Source: Saccharopolyspora gloriosae
Lineage (GTDB): Bacteria; Actinomycetota; Actinomycetes; Mycobacteriales; Pseudonocardiaceae
Length of the DNA: 64,000 nucleotides
Reading direction: 5' to 3'
Assembly (NCBI RefSeq): GCF_022828475.1
Contig: NZ_CP059557.1
Coordinates: forward strand, 3,891,470 to 3,955,469
Shown in pieces: positions 1 through 8,393 of the stretch. Position 1 is the first letter of the stretch. The number at the start of each line of letters is the position of its first letter. Position numbers and translations under genes: made by a program. The notes beneath the pieces are model-generated. The model had not been told where the DNA came from, made no database searches, and saw nothing but the letters and a program-made list of their open reading frames with translations.

Positions 1-795
1 GAGCGGGATCTCGCGCGGTTCGCGGAGCGGTTCGGCTGCCGGGTGGTGGACGGGTTCGGTTCCACCGAGGGCGGTGTGGTCGTCGCGCGCACCCCGGACG
101 CGCCGCCGGGCTCGCTGGGCACGCCCGGTCCTGGCGTGCAGGTGCTGCATCCCGTGACGGGCCGCCGCTGCCCGGCCGCGTCCTTCGACCGGGGCGGGCG
201 GGTCACGAATCCGGAGGAGGCGATCGGCGAGCTGGTCAACACCGCCGGCGCGGGCGCGTTCGCCGGGTACTACAAGGCACCGGACGCCGACCGGTGGCGG
301 ATGCGCGGCGGGATGTACTGGAGCGGCGACCTCGCCTATCTGGACGGCGACGGGTTCTGCTACTTCGTCGGCCGTTCCGACGATTGGCTGCGGGTCGACG
401 GGGAGAACCTGGGAACCGCGCCGATCGAGCGAATCCTGTTGCGCCACCCCGGAATCGCCCAAGCCGCCGTGTACGCCGTGCCGGACGGCGGAGTCGGCGA
501 TCAGGTGATGGCCGCGATCGTCCCGACCGGCGACGTCCCGGTCGACCTCGCCGATTTCCTCGCCGCCCAACCGGACCTCGGCCCCAAGCAGCTCCCGCGC
601 TACATCCGGATCGCGACCGAACTCCCCCGCACCGAGACCCACAAGGTCCTCAAACGCGAACTCGCCGCACAGCGCTGCGACGGCCCGGACCCCATCTGGT
701 GGCGCCCCGGCCCAGGCCCGGCCTACGAAGTCCTCACCCCGGACCGAGCCGCCGCCCTCGCCCACCCCGATCCCCCGGCGAACCGTTCGAGGTGA
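1..795 (+). CDS. fadD17: Acyl-CoA synthetase, FadD17-like, 3' part only
   Basis: This is the C-terminal 264 codons of an ATP-dependent acyl-CoA ligase; the reading frame is open to base 1, so the start lies outside the window. Visible adenylate-forming motifs are GFGSTEGG (about residues 19-26 of the fragment), the WSGDLAYLDGDG segment with its ATP-binding Asp, and a C-terminal HKVLKREL segment that should carry the catalytic Lys. The sequence resembles mycobacterial FadD17, a ligase of the cholesterol regulon that sits next to fadE26/fadE27. Those acyl-CoA dehydrogenases would be expected just upstream. The steroid side-chain role is inferred from family and context. The gene ends 22 bases before a perfect hairpin. 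Confidence 0.8.
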   Translation, partial: ERDLARFAERFGCRVVDGFGSTEGGVVVARTPDAPPGSLGTPGPGVQVLHPVTGRRCPAASFDRGGRVTNPEEAIGELVNTAGAGAFAGYYKAPDADRWRMRGGMYWSGDLAYLDGDGFCYFVGRSDDWLRVDGENLGTAPIERILLRHPGIAQAAVYAVPDGGVGDQVMAAIVPTGDVPVDLADFLAAQPDLGPKQLPRYIRIATELPRTETHKVLKRELAAQRCDGPDPIWWRPGPGPAYEVLTPDRAAALAHPDPPANRSR

Positions 796-817
796 ATGCC
801 TCCTCCGTCCGATCCCA

Positions 818-873
818 CTGGTCGAACGGGCCGTTCACTCCACCGCCCTGGAGTGAACGGCCCGTTCGACCAG
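818..873. terminator. Perfect 25-bp hairpin between convergent genes
   Basis: Two perfectly complementary 25-base arms (818-842 and 849-873) enclose a 6-base loop. Each arm contains the GAACGGSCCGTTC core of the window-wide repeat family, but here arranged with GTTCACTCC facing inward. It lies between the convergent fadD17 and ipdC genes and could terminate both. No U-tract follows, as is usual in high-GC actinobacteria. The flank 876-903 (CCGGGCGAAGG, then GTTCACCTC) resembles sequence near the repeats at 11566 and 21515. Confidence 0.6.
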
Positions 874-932
874 CCATACCGGGCGAAGGAGGCGTTCACC
901 TCAGGAGGCCGGGCGTGCGAGATCAGGCGTGA

Positions 933-2036
933 TCAGCGGAGGTCGTTGAGGCGGGTGAAGGTGTCGTCGGCCTCTCGCAGGAGGGTGGCCATCACCTCTT
1001 CGACGTCGCGGACGGCGTTCATGCGCCCGACGATCTGGCCGACCGGCATGGACACCACGTCGGGGTCGTTGGACCGCGTGATCCGCTGGTGCGCCTCGCT
1101 GACCAGGATGTTCTGCAGCGGCATCGGCAGTGGCGACGGCGCGTCCCGCTCGCTCCACGCCTCGGTCCAGCGGGTTTTGAGCAACCGTGCCGGTTTCCCC
1201 GTGTAGATGCGGGTGCGCACGGTGTCGCTGGAATCGGCGGCCAGCAGCGCCCGCTGCATCGCCGACTCCCCCACCGTCTGCGTGTACTCCTCGGTCGCCA
1301 GCCAGTACGACCCCATCCACGCCCCGCTCGCCCCGAGCGCCAGCGCGGCCGCGACCTGACGTCCGGAGCCGATGCCGCCCGCGGCCAGCACCGGAACCTC
1401 CGCGCCCACGGCGTCCACGATCTCCGGCACGAGCACCATCGTGGCGATCTCCCCGGTGTGCCCGCCCGCCTCGTGCCCTTGGGCCACCACGATGTCCACG
1501 CCCTTGTCGACGTGCCTGCGGGCGTGCTCGGCCTTGCCCGCCAGCGCCGCGACGAGGATGTCGTGCTCGTGAGCGCGTCCGATCACGTCCGGCGGCGGCG
1601 AGCCGAGCGCGTTCGCGATCAGCTTCACCGGGTGCTTGAGCGCCACGTCCACGTGCGAGCGGGCGACCGAGTGCAGCCAGCCGAGCACCGCATCACCCTG
1701 GCGCTCGTCGTCGGGAAGCTCCGGAACCCCGAGCTCGCTCAGCGTCCGGCGCACGAATTCCCGGTGCTCGTCCGGAATCATCGCGTTCAGGTCCACATCG
1801 GACCCTTCGGTGGGCACCGTGGACGGCATCACCACGTCCACGCCGTAAGGCCGCCCGCCGGTGTTCTCGTCCATCCAGTCCAGCACCGAGTCCAGTTCCT
1901 CGGCGTCGTTGAACCGCACGCAGCCGAGCACGCCCAGGCCGCCCGCACGGCTGATGGCGGCCGCGACGTGCTCGGACGGGGTGAATCCGACGATCGGGTG
2001 CTCGATGCCTAGCTGATCGCAGAGGGCAGTGCGCAT
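933..2036 (-). CDS. ipdC: Nitronate monooxygenase-family flavoprotein, IpdC-like
   Basis: A 367-residue FMN TIM-barrel protein of the 2-nitropropane dioxygenase family, close to mycobacterial IpdC (Rv3553). IpdC takes part in opening the last steroid rings (HIP-CoA pathway), where it is thought to act as a flavin-dependent oxidoreductase on 5-hydroxy-HIC-CoA. Visible family motifs are QGHEAGGHTG (186-195), AAGGIGSGRQ (218-227, phosphate loop) and GASGAWMGS (235-243). The chosen ATG overlaps the stop of fadD19 (TGATG), so the two are translationally coupled and share the KstR-type promoter at 3700. A longer reading frame upstream exists but lacks homology. Assignment is by family and context. 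Confidence 0.8.
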   Translation of the reverse strand: MRTALCDQLGIEHPIVGFTPSEHVAAAISRAGGLGVLGCVRFNDAEELDSVLDWMDENTGGRPYGVDVVMPSTVPTEGSDVDLNAMIPDEHREFVRRTLSELGVPELPDDERQGDAVLGWLHSVARSHVDVALKHPVKLIANALGSPPPDVIGRAHEHDILVAALAGKAEHARRHVDKGVDIVVAQGHEAGGHTGEIATMVLVPEIVDAVGAEVPVLAAGGIGSGRQVAAALALGASGAWMGSYWLATEEYTQTVGESAMQRALLAADSSDTVRTRIYTGKPARLLKTRWTEAWSERDAPSPLPMPLQNILVSEAHQRITRSNDPDVVSMPVGQIVGRMNAVRDVEEVMATLLREADDTFTRLNDLR

Positions 2037-3688
2037 CAGGACTTCCTTTCGGCCGCGTCGGCCACCGCGGCGGTGCCCGGCTGCTTCACGGCGTTCGGTT
2101 CGTGCTGTTCGGCATGCGTGCAGGCCCAGCGGTAGTCCGGCTTGCCGCTCGGCGACCGGCGCACCTTCGCGGCCAGCCAGAGCTTCCGGGGCACCTTGTA
2201 GCCGGCGATGTGCCTGCGCGCGTGCGCTTCCAGCTCGGCCCACGCCGGTTCGCCACCGTTCCTGGTCTGCACGACCGCGGCGACGCACTGTCCGAGCCGT
2301 TCGTCGGGGACGCCGAACACCAGCGCGTCGAACACGTCGGGGTGCGCCTTGAGCACGCCCTCGACCTCCTCGGGGTAGACCTTCTCCCCGCCGGTGTTGA
2401 CCGACATCGACCCGCGGCCCAGCATCGTGACCGTGCCGTCGGACTCGTAGCGCGCGTAGTCACCGGGCACGACGTAGCGGGTGCCGTCGATCTCCACGAA
2501 CACCGAGCCCGACTTGTCGGGATCGTTGTAGTAGCCCAGCGGCACGTGCCCGGACCGGGCCAGCAGGCCGACCTCGGTGGAATCGGCGGGAAGCAGCCGG
2601 CCGTCGGGGCCGATGATCGCGGTGGCGGAGTCCGCTTTCACCCGTGGACCACCCGTCCGCGTGCCGCCTTTGCCGAGCACGCCGATGCCGCTGAATCCGG
2701 TCTCGGAGCTCCCGATGGAATCGGTGAGCAGCACGTTCGGCAGCGCATCCAGGTACTGCTCCTGCACCGACGGCGAGAACAGCGCTGCGCTGCTGGAGAT
2801 CGCGACCAGCGAGGACACGTCGTAGGTGCCCTCGTGCAGCGCCTCGATCAGCGGGCGGGCCATGGCGTCTCCGGTGATGGCCAGGACGTGCACCCCGTGA
2901 CGCTCGATCGCCCGCCAGGTCTCGTGCGCGTCGAACTCCGGGAGGATGACGACGGTGCTGCAGGCGAACAGGTTGCCGAACGCGGCCCACTGCGCGGCGC
3001 CGTGGATGAAGGGTGCGGCGGGTAATCGCACCAGGCCGCCGTTGGCGGCTCCGTCGCGGGCCTGCTGCCATTCGTCGGCCATCGGCTCGCCGGTCATGAA
3101 GTCGATGCCGCCGCCGAGGGTGCGCCAGACGTCCTCGTGGCGCCACATCACGCCTTTCGGATTGCCCGTCGTGCCACCGGTGTAGAGCAGGAACAGGTCG
3201 TCGTCGGAGCGGGCCGGGAAGTCTCGTTCCGGCGAGGAGTCCGCCAACGCGGATTCGTAGGAGATTCCGCCGTGGCCGGTGAAGTCCTGGTCGCTGCCGT
3301 CCTCCAGGACCAGCACGTTGCGCAGGTCCGGCGGCAGCGCCTCGGCGGCCCGGTCGCTGTAGCGGCGCTCGTGCACCAGTGCCGCCAGGTCCGCGTCCTG
3401 GTAGATGTAGCGCAATTCCGCTGCGACGTAGCGATAATTGATGTTGACCGCCACCGCGCGCAACTTGTACGCGGCGAGCATCGACTCCAGCGCCTCGATG
3501 CGGTTGCGGGTGTGCACACCGATGTGCGAGCCCCGGCCGAGCCCTTGCTGAGCCCAGTAGTGCGCGAGCCGGTTCGATCGGCGTTCCAGTTCGGCGAAGG
3601 TGACCCGGTCCTCGCCGCAGATCACGGCGACGCGCTCGGGTGTCAGGTCGACGGCGTGCTCGAAAAGATCCGCGATGTTGTGTGCCAC
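2036..3688 (-). CDS. fadD19: Steroid-CoA ligase, FadD19-like
   Basis: A 550-residue adenylate-forming ligase, almost the length of mycobacterial FadD19 (548). FadD19 attaches CoA to the C26 carboxylate of oxidised cholesterol side chains (3-oxo-cholest-4-en-26-oate). The P-loop [10 protein letters not shown] lies at about 170-179, and the C-terminal [10 protein letters not shown] segment carries the expected Lys. The GTG at 3688 is chosen because it begins the family N-terminus ([11 protein letters not shown]). The frame stays open further upstream, but that extension runs back through the operator and antisense to echA19. The operator is 12 bases upstream of the start, and echA19 is transcribed divergently, the arrangement found in M. 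tuberculosis (Rv3515c/Rv3516). Confidence 0.88.
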   Translation of the reverse strand: MAHNIADLFEHAVDLTPERVAVICGEDRVTFAELERRSNRLAHYWAQQGLGRGSHIGVHTRNRIEALESMLAAYKLRAVAVNINYRYVAAELRYIYQDADLAALVHERRYSDRAAEALPPDLRNVLVLEDGSDQDFTGHGGISYESALADSSPERDFPARSDDDLFLLYTGGTTGNPKGVMWRHEDVWRTLGGGIDFMTGEPMADEWQQARDGAANGGLVRLPAAPFIHGAAQWAAFGNLFACSTVVILPEFDAHETWRAIERHGVHVLAITGDAMARPLIEALHEGTYDVSSLVAISSSAALFSPSVQEQYLDALPNVLLTDSIGSSETGFSGIGVLGKGGTRTGGPRVKADSATAIIGPDGRLLPADSTEVGLLARSGHVPLGYYNDPDKSGSVFVEIDGTRYVVPGDYARYESDGTVTMLGRGSMSVNTGGEKVYPEEVEGVLKAHPDVFDALVFGVPDERLGQCVAAVVQTRNGGEPAWAELEAHARRHIAGYKVPRKLWLAAKVRRSPSGKPDYRWACTHAEQHEPNAVKQPGTAAVADAAERKS

Positions 3689-3699
3689 CCGATCGAAAC

Positions 3700-3713
3700 T
3701 AGAACATGTTATC
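3700..3713. promoter_or_regulatory. KstR-type operator, fadD19/echA19
   Basis: TAGAACATGTTATC matches the KstR half-site pattern TnnAACnnGTTnnA at every fixed base except the last. It lies between the divergent fadD19 and echA19 genes, so one repressor site could control both. KstR releases DNA on binding steroid acyl-CoA; the regulator gene itself is not in the window. Confidence 0.75.
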
Positions 3714-3772
3714 GTCCGAGGCAACGGGCCGATCGGTTCATGTTGCACCGCACTGAATTCCCGGAGGAATCC

Positions 3773-4591
3773 ATGCCCACAACCCCTCCGCACGAACCCG
3801 CCCAGACCGCCGAGGAACCCGATTGCCTGGTCGAGCGCCGCGGGGCGGTGCTGGTGGTGACGCTGAACCGGCCGCACGCTCGCAACGCGCTGTCCGCCGA
3901 GATGATGGCGATCATGAAGACCGCCTGGGACGAGGTCGACGGCGACGACGAGATCCGGGCCTGCGTGCTCACCGGAGCGGGCGGCGCGTTCTGCGCGGGC
4001 GCCGACCTCAAGGCGATGACCAGCAGCCACCCCGGCGACACCACCAGCGGCCGGGACCTGTCGGTGATCGAGCCGCTCCTGAAGGGCCGCAGGCTGACGA
4101 AACCGCTGATCGCGGCCGTGGAAGGCCCGGCCGTCGCGGGCGGAACCGAGATCCTGCAGGGCACCGACATCCGCGTCGCCGGACGCGGTGCGCGTTTCGG
4201 CGTCTCCGAGTGCAAGTGGGGCCTGTTCCCGTTGGGCGGTTCGGCGGTGCGGCTGCCGCGCCAGATCCCGTACACGCTGGCCGCCGAGATCCTGCTGACC
4301 GGCAGGCATCTGACCGCCGACGAGGCCAAGGAGATCGGGCTCATCGGTCGCGTCGTCCCGGACGGCGAGGCGCTGAGCACCGCCCTGGAACTGGCCGAGG
4401 CCGTGGCCGCCAACGGCCCGCTGGCGGTCCGGGCGATTCTGCGGACCATGCGCGATACCGAGGGAATGCCGGAGAACGAAGCGTTCCAGGTCGACACCCG
4501 GCTCGGCCTGGAGGTGTTCCGCAGCGCCGACGCCAAGGAAGGCCCGCGCGCGTTCGCCGAGAAGCGCACCCCGAGGTTCCACGGGAACTGA
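3773..4591 (+). CDS. echA19: Enoyl-CoA hydratase, EchA19-like
   Basis: A 272-residue crotonase-fold enzyme most like EchA19, which hydrates the C22-C23 double bond of steroid-CoA esters during side-chain beta-oxidation. Both catalytic glutamates are present: Glu126 in GGTEILQ and Glu146 in GVSECKWG. The oxyanion-hole segment FCAGADL is at about 73-79. The ATG at 3773 follows a good ribosome site (CCCGGAGGAATCC). The longer open frame back to 3137 is antisense to fadD19 and is not coding. The gene stands alone on its strand under the 3700 operator and meets the next gene tail to tail. Confidence 0.87.
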   Translation: MPTTPPHEPAQTAEEPDCLVERRGAVLVVTLNRPHARNALSAEMMAIMKTAWDEVDGDDEIRACVLTGAGGAFCAGADLKAMTSSHPGDTTSGRDLSVIEPLLKGRRLTKPLIAAVEGPAVAGGTEILQGTDIRVAGRGARFGVSECKWGLFPLGGSAVRLPRQIPYTLAAEILLTGRHLTADEAKEIGLIGRVVPDGEALSTALELAEAVAANGPLAVRAILRTMRDTEGMPENEAFQVDTRLGLEVFRSADAKEGPRAFAEKRTPRFHGN

Positions 4592-4600
4592 CGCACGAGC

Positions 4601-4632
4601 GGGCCGTTCGCCCCGGCTGGGGCGAGCGGCCC
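4601..4632. terminator. Hairpin between convergent genes
   Basis: A 14-base stem (4601-4614 with 4619-4632) with one non-Watson-Crick position and a GGCT loop lies between the convergent echA19 and acyl-CoA ligase genes. The arms (GGGCCGTTCGCCCC) look like a degenerate relative of the GAACGGNCCGTTC family. Confidence 0.45.
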
Positions 4633-4642
4633 GTCCAGCGCG

Positions 4643-6172
4643 TCACGAGTACTGATCTTTGAGCTTTCGCTTGTACAGCTTGCCGTTCGGATCTCGGGGA
4701 AGCTGCTCGGTGAAATCGATGTTGCGCGGGAGTTTGAACTTCGCGAGCTTCTCGGTGGCGAACTCCAGCAGCTCCGCGGCCAGTTCGGCGCCGCCCGCGC
4801 AGCCCGCCGCCGGCTGCACCACGGCCTGCACCTGCTCGCCCCAATCCTGGTGCGGCACGCCGAACACGGCGATGTCCGCGACCTTCGGGTGAATCGACAA
4901 CACGTTCTCGATCTCGGCCGGGTAGATGTTCACCCCACCTGAGATGATCATGTCGCTCTTCCGGTCCCGCAGGTACAGATAGCCGTCCTCGTCCAGGTAG
5001 CCCACATCGCCGAGGGTGAACAGGTCACCGACCCGGGCGCTGCGGGTCTTCTCCGGATCCTGGTGGTACTCGAACTTGGACGTGCCCATCCGCATGTAGA
5101 CCGTGCCGAGCTCGCCCGGCGGCAGCTCCGCGCCGTCATCACCGAGCACCTTCACCACCGAACCCGGCCACGCCTGCCCGACCGAGCCCGGTTTGCGCAG
5201 CCACTCCTGCGCGGGGATCACGGTTCCGCCGCCTTCGGTCGCCGCGTAGTACTCGACCACCACCGGCCCCCACCAGTCGAGCATCCGCCGCTTCACCTCG
5301 ATCGGACACGGCGCGGCACCGTGGATCGCCGCGCGCAGCGAGGACACGTCGTAGCGGTCGCGCACCTCGTCCGGCAGCGCGAGCAGGCGGTGGAACTGCG
5401 TGGGAACCATGTGCGTGTGAGTCACCCGGTGCCGCTCGATCAGCTCGAGCATCCGCTCCGGATCCCACCGGTCCATCAGCACCGCCGGATGGCCCAGCTG
5501 GATGGAAATGCTCACGAAGTTCAGCACCGCCGTGTGATACAGCGGCGACCCGCACAGGTGCACGTGCCCGTCGAACGCCTGGATTCCGAAGATCCCGAAG
5601 AATCCCTGGGACTGCGCCGGAACCTCGTCGGGATCGGCGCCGGAGAGCGCGCGGCGCACCCCTTTCGGACGACCCGTCGTGCCGGAGGTGTAGAGCATCG
5701 GCGAGCCCGCGGTCCGCACGTCCGGACGCGCGACGGGCTCGCCCGCACCGAGTTCGGCGAGTCGCCGGAAACCGGAGACCTCCCCTGCCGCGAAGCAGCG
5801 ATCGCCGGGCAGGCCGGCCAGCTTCGCCGCTTCCGTCGCGGCACCGGCGAAGCGTTCGTGCGCGAGGAACGCCTTCGCCCCGCTGTCCTCGACGATGTAG
5901 GCGACCTCCGCACCGACCAGGTGCCAGTTCACCGTGACGACGTAGAGCCCGGTCTGCATCGCGGCGAAGTACGCCGCGAGCAGCTCGGCACCGTTGGGCA
6001 GCATCAGCACGATGCTGTCGCCGGGCTCCAGGCCCATCGCCTGCAGGCCGCGGCCGATCCGGTCGGCGTCGGCGGCCAGCGCCCCGTACCCGATCTCCTC
6101 GCCGTCCGGGGTGACCAGGGCCTTGCGGTCCGGATGTTCCGCTGCGATCTTCCAGAGTCCGATTGCTGTCAC
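4643..6172 (-). CDS. Acyl-CoA synthetase (AMP-binding), steroid locus
   Basis: A 509-residue class I adenylate-forming CoA ligase. The P-loop YTSGTTGRPKG is at 161-171, the GDVGYLDEDGYLYLRDRKSD hinge and Asp region are intact, and RDPNGKLYKRKL near the end carries the catalytic Lys. The GTG at 6172 is preceded by CAGGAGTGCGCC, a good ribosome site. The overall sequence is nearer to FadD4/bile-acid-CoA-ligase-type enzymes than to FadD19, so no symbol is given. It lies downstream of the F420-type oxidoreductase gene with a KstR-type site just before it. It may activate another steroid side chain or a ring fragment; the substrate cannot be read from sequence. Confidence 0.8.
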   Translation of the reverse strand: MTAIGLWKIAAEHPDRKALVTPDGEEIGYGALAADADRIGRGLQAMGLEPGDSIVLMLPNGAELLAAYFAAMQTGLYVVTVNWHLVGAEVAYIVEDSGAKAFLAHERFAGAATEAAKLAGLPGDRCFAAGEVSGFRRLAELGAGEPVARPDVRTAGSPMLYTSGTTGRPKGVRRALSGADPDEVPAQSQGFFGIFGIQAFDGHVHLCGSPLYHTAVLNFVSISIQLGHPAVLMDRWDPERMLELIERHRVTHTHMVPTQFHRLLALPDEVRDRYDVSSLRAAIHGAAPCPIEVKRRMLDWWGPVVVEYYAATEGGGTVIPAQEWLRKPGSVGQAWPGSVVKVLGDDGAELPPGELGTVYMRMGTSKFEYHQDPEKTRSARVGDLFTLGDVGYLDEDGYLYLRDRKSDMIISGGVNIYPAEIENVLSIHPKVADIAVFGVPHQDWGEQVQAVVQPAAGCAGGAELAAELLEFATEKLAKFKLPRNIDFTEQLPRDPNGKLYKRKLKDQYS

Positions 6173-6213
6173 GGCGCACTCCTGTTCCCAGGTGCTGACA
6201 ATGCCCACCAAGC

Positions 6214-6227
6214 TAGAACGTGTTTCA
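6214..6227. promoter_or_regulatory. KstR-type operator before acyl-CoA ligase
   Basis: TAGAACGTGTTTCA fits TnnAACnnGTTnnA exactly. It overlaps the stop codon of the upstream oxidoreductase gene (6225-6227) and is 42 bases before the ligase start. This gives the ligase its own regulated promoter even though the gene pair looks like an operon. Confidence 0.75.
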
Positions 6228-7289
6228 TCCAGACGGCAAGGACTCGTCCTCCGCGCCGAGCACCGCATCGGCCACGGCGCGCAGTTGCGCGACGTCTCGG
6301 CAGCCGACGAGCAGGGTGTCCACTCCCGCCGCGCGCCAGGTCCGCACGCCGGCGCGCACCTGCTCGCGGTCGCCGATGATGGAGACGTCGTCTACGAGCT
6401 CGTCCGGCACCGCCGCGGCGGCCTCCGCGCGGCGGCCGGCGCGGAACCGCGCGGTGATCTCCTCGACCGCCTCGGGATACCCCATCCGCCGGAACAGGTC
6501 GGCGTGGAAGTTCATCTTGGTCGCCCCCATGCCGCCGATGTAGAGCGCCAGCGAGGGCTTGACCTTGGCTTTCTCCGCTGCCGGGTCGTCGGTGACCACG
6601 ACCGGACAGGTGGCGGCCACCTCGAATCCCGCTCGGTCCCGCCGGGCGCCGGACCGGGCGAAACCGTCGGCCAGCCATTCCTCGTAGAGCGGCGCGACGC
6701 GCGGCGAGAAGTACACCGCGATCCAGCCGTCCGCGATCTCCGCGGTCTGCGCGACGTTGCGCGGCCCCTCCGCGCCGAGCCAGATGGGCAGGTCGGCGCG
6801 CAGCGGGTGGGTGATCGACCGCAGCGACTTGCCCAGCCCGAGCGATCCCGGGCCGGCCGCGGGCAGCGGATAGTGCGGCCCGTCGTTGCGCACGGGCTGT
6901 TCGCGGGCGAGCACTTGACGCACGATGGAGACGTATTCCCTGGTGCGCGCCAAGGGTTTCCCGAACGGAGCGCCGTACCAGCCCTCCACCACCTGCGGCC
7001 CGGAGACGCCGAGTCCGAGCACGCACCGCCCGCCGGAGAGGTGATCGAGGGTCAGCGCGTGCATCGCGCAGGCGGCCGGCGAGCGCGCGGACAGCTGCGC
7101 CACCGAGGTGCCGAGCCGGACGCGGCTGGTGCTCGCACCCCACCAGGCGAGCGGGGTGAACGCGTCGGAGCCCCAGGACTCGGCGGCGAAAACCCCGTCG
7201 AAACCGGCTTTTTCCGCTTCGACGACGAGCTCCCCGGCGCCCTCCGGGGGCGTCGCTCCCCAATATCCGAGTTGCAGACCGATCCGCAC
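6225..7289 (-). CDS. LLM-class F420-dependent oxidoreductase (Rv3520c-like)
   Basis: A 354-residue luciferase-like TIM-barrel protein. Features typical of F420-dependent relatives are the N-terminal GLQLGYWG strand, the SRVRLGTSV segment, and the GVSGPQVVEGWYG loop near 110-125. M. tuberculosis Rv3520c, in the equivalent place beside Rv3521-ltp4-ltp3, is the best match by context. The reaction is unknown; a hydride transfer on a steroid or CoA intermediate is a reasonable guess. The GTG at 7289 has a strong AGGAGG ribosome site. The gene diverges from the DUF35 gene at 7390 across a KstR-type site. Confidence 0.78.
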   Translation of the reverse strand: MRIGLQLGYWGATPPEGAGELVVEAEKAGFDGVFAAESWGSDAFTPLAWWGASTSRVRLGTSVAQLSARSPAACAMHALTLDHLSGGRCVLGLGVSGPQVVEGWYGAPFGKPLARTREYVSIVRQVLAREQPVRNDGPHYPLPAAGPGSLGLGKSLRSITHPLRADLPIWLGAEGPRNVAQTAEIADGWIAVYFSPRVAPLYEEWLADGFARSGARRDRAGFEVAATCPVVVTDDPAAEKAKVKPSLALYIGGMGATKMNFHADLFRRMGYPEAVEEITARFRAGRRAEAAAAVPDELVDDVSIIGDREQVRAGVRTWRAAGVDTLLVGCRDVAQLRAVADAVLGAEDESLPSG

Positions 7290-7366
7290 GACGAACCTCC
7301 TCGCATCCGGTGGCGACCGGGTGGCCGCGGCCGTCCCCATCGTGCTCCGAACATTGCCGCCTTGGC

Positions 7367-7380
7367 GAGAACATGTTTCA
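7367..7380. promoter_or_regulatory. KstR-type operator, F420 oxidoreductase/DUF35 gene
   Basis: GAGAACATGTTTCA matches the KstR pattern except at its first base. It lies in the 100-base gap between two divergent genes and ends only 9 bases before the GTG at 7390, which suggests a leaderless or very short-leadered transcript on that side. Confidence 0.7.
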
Positions 7381-7389
7381 CTTAGCGGC

Positions 7390-8355
7390 GTGACTGAGAC
7401 CTCCGAACCGCTCAGCGCACCGCTGGAAGTCGGTTTCGACTACACCCGTTCCCTGGGATCAGTGCTCGGCCGCTTCGCCACCGCGCTCCGGCAGCGGCGG
7501 ATCACCGGAGTGCGCGGCTCGGACGGCCGAGTGCACGTTCCCGCCGTCGAGTACGACCCGCTCACCTTCGAACCCCTCGACGAGCTGGTGGACGTCGGTT
7601 CCGACGGCACGGTGCTGAGCTGGTCGTGGACGCCGCAGCCGCTGGAGGGCCAGCCGTTGCGGCACGCGTTCGGCTGGGCGCTGATCCGGCTGGACGGCGC
7701 CGACACCGCGCTGCTGCACGCCGTCGACGCCGGGACTCCCGATCGGATGCGCACCGGAATGCGGGTGCGCGCCAGGTGGGCGGCGGAGCCGGTCGGCGGC
7801 ATCCGGGACATCGCCTGCTTCGATCCGGTCGAGGACGCCGCGCAGCAGGCGCCCGCACCCGCGGATTCGGACGAGCCGGTCACCAAGCTGACCACGCCGA
7901 TCCACCTGCACTACCGGCATTCCGCCTCCCCGGAGGAGAGCCGTTACCTGCGTGGGCTCGCCGAAGGCAGGTTGCTGGGGCAGCGCTGCCCGGCGTGCGG
8001 GAAGGTCTACATCCCGCCGCGCGGCGCCTGCCCCACCGACGGCGTGCCCACCGAAGAAGAGGTCGAACTGCCCGACACCGGGATCGTGACGACCTTCTGC
8101 ATCGTGAACGTGCCGTTCCTGGGCCAGCGCATCCAGCCGCCCTACGTCGCGGCCTACGTGCTGCTCGACGGCGCCGACATCGCGTTCCTGCACCTGGTGC
8201 TCGGCTGCGCCGCCGAAGACGTCCGGATGGGGATGCGGGTGCGCGCCGAGTGGAAACCGCGCGCGGAGTGGGACACGACGCTGCAGAACATCGACCACTT
8301 CACACCGTCGGGCGAACCGGACGCGCCGTACAAGTCCTACGCCCACCACCTGTGA
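7390..8355 (+). CDS. Tandem DUF35 OB-fold protein (Rv3521-like)
   Basis: A 321-residue protein with two DUF35-like halves. The second half (about 172-305) has the rubredoxin-type zinc motif C200-x2-C203 plus C214, followed by the OB-fold. The first half (about 14-140) repeats the helix and OB-fold layout but lacks the cysteines. DUF35 proteins partner thiolase-like aldolases: the DUF35 domain of ChsH2 with Ltp2 forms the retro-aldolase that releases the last steroid side-chain piece. Being first in line with ltp4 and ltp3, this protein probably binds one or both. The GTG at 7390 has no visible ribosome site. A longer open frame upstream is antisense to the previous gene. Confidence 0.75.
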   Translation: MTETSEPLSAPLEVGFDYTRSLGSVLGRFATALRQRRITGVRGSDGRVHVPAVEYDPLTFEPLDELVDVGSDGTVLSWSWTPQPLEGQPLRHAFGWALIRLDGADTALLHAVDAGTPDRMRTGMRVRARWAAEPVGGIRDIACFDPVEDAAQQAPAPADSDEPVTKLTTPIHLHYRHSASPEESRYLRGLAEGRLLGQRCPACGKVYIPPRGACPTDGVPTEEEVELPDTGIVTTFCIVNVPFLGQRIQPPYVAAYVLLDGADIAFLHLVLGCAAEDVRMGMRVRAEWKPRAEWDTTLQNIDHFTPSGEPDAPYKSYAHHL

Positions 8356-8393
8356 GCCCACCGGAGAACCGAACATCGTGAGGGAGCGCGAGA

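Noticed and set aside
3137-3772. N-terminal extension of EchA19
   Set aside because: It is antisense to fadD19 and runs through the KstR operator; the ATG at 3773 has a strong ribosome site and begins the family region.
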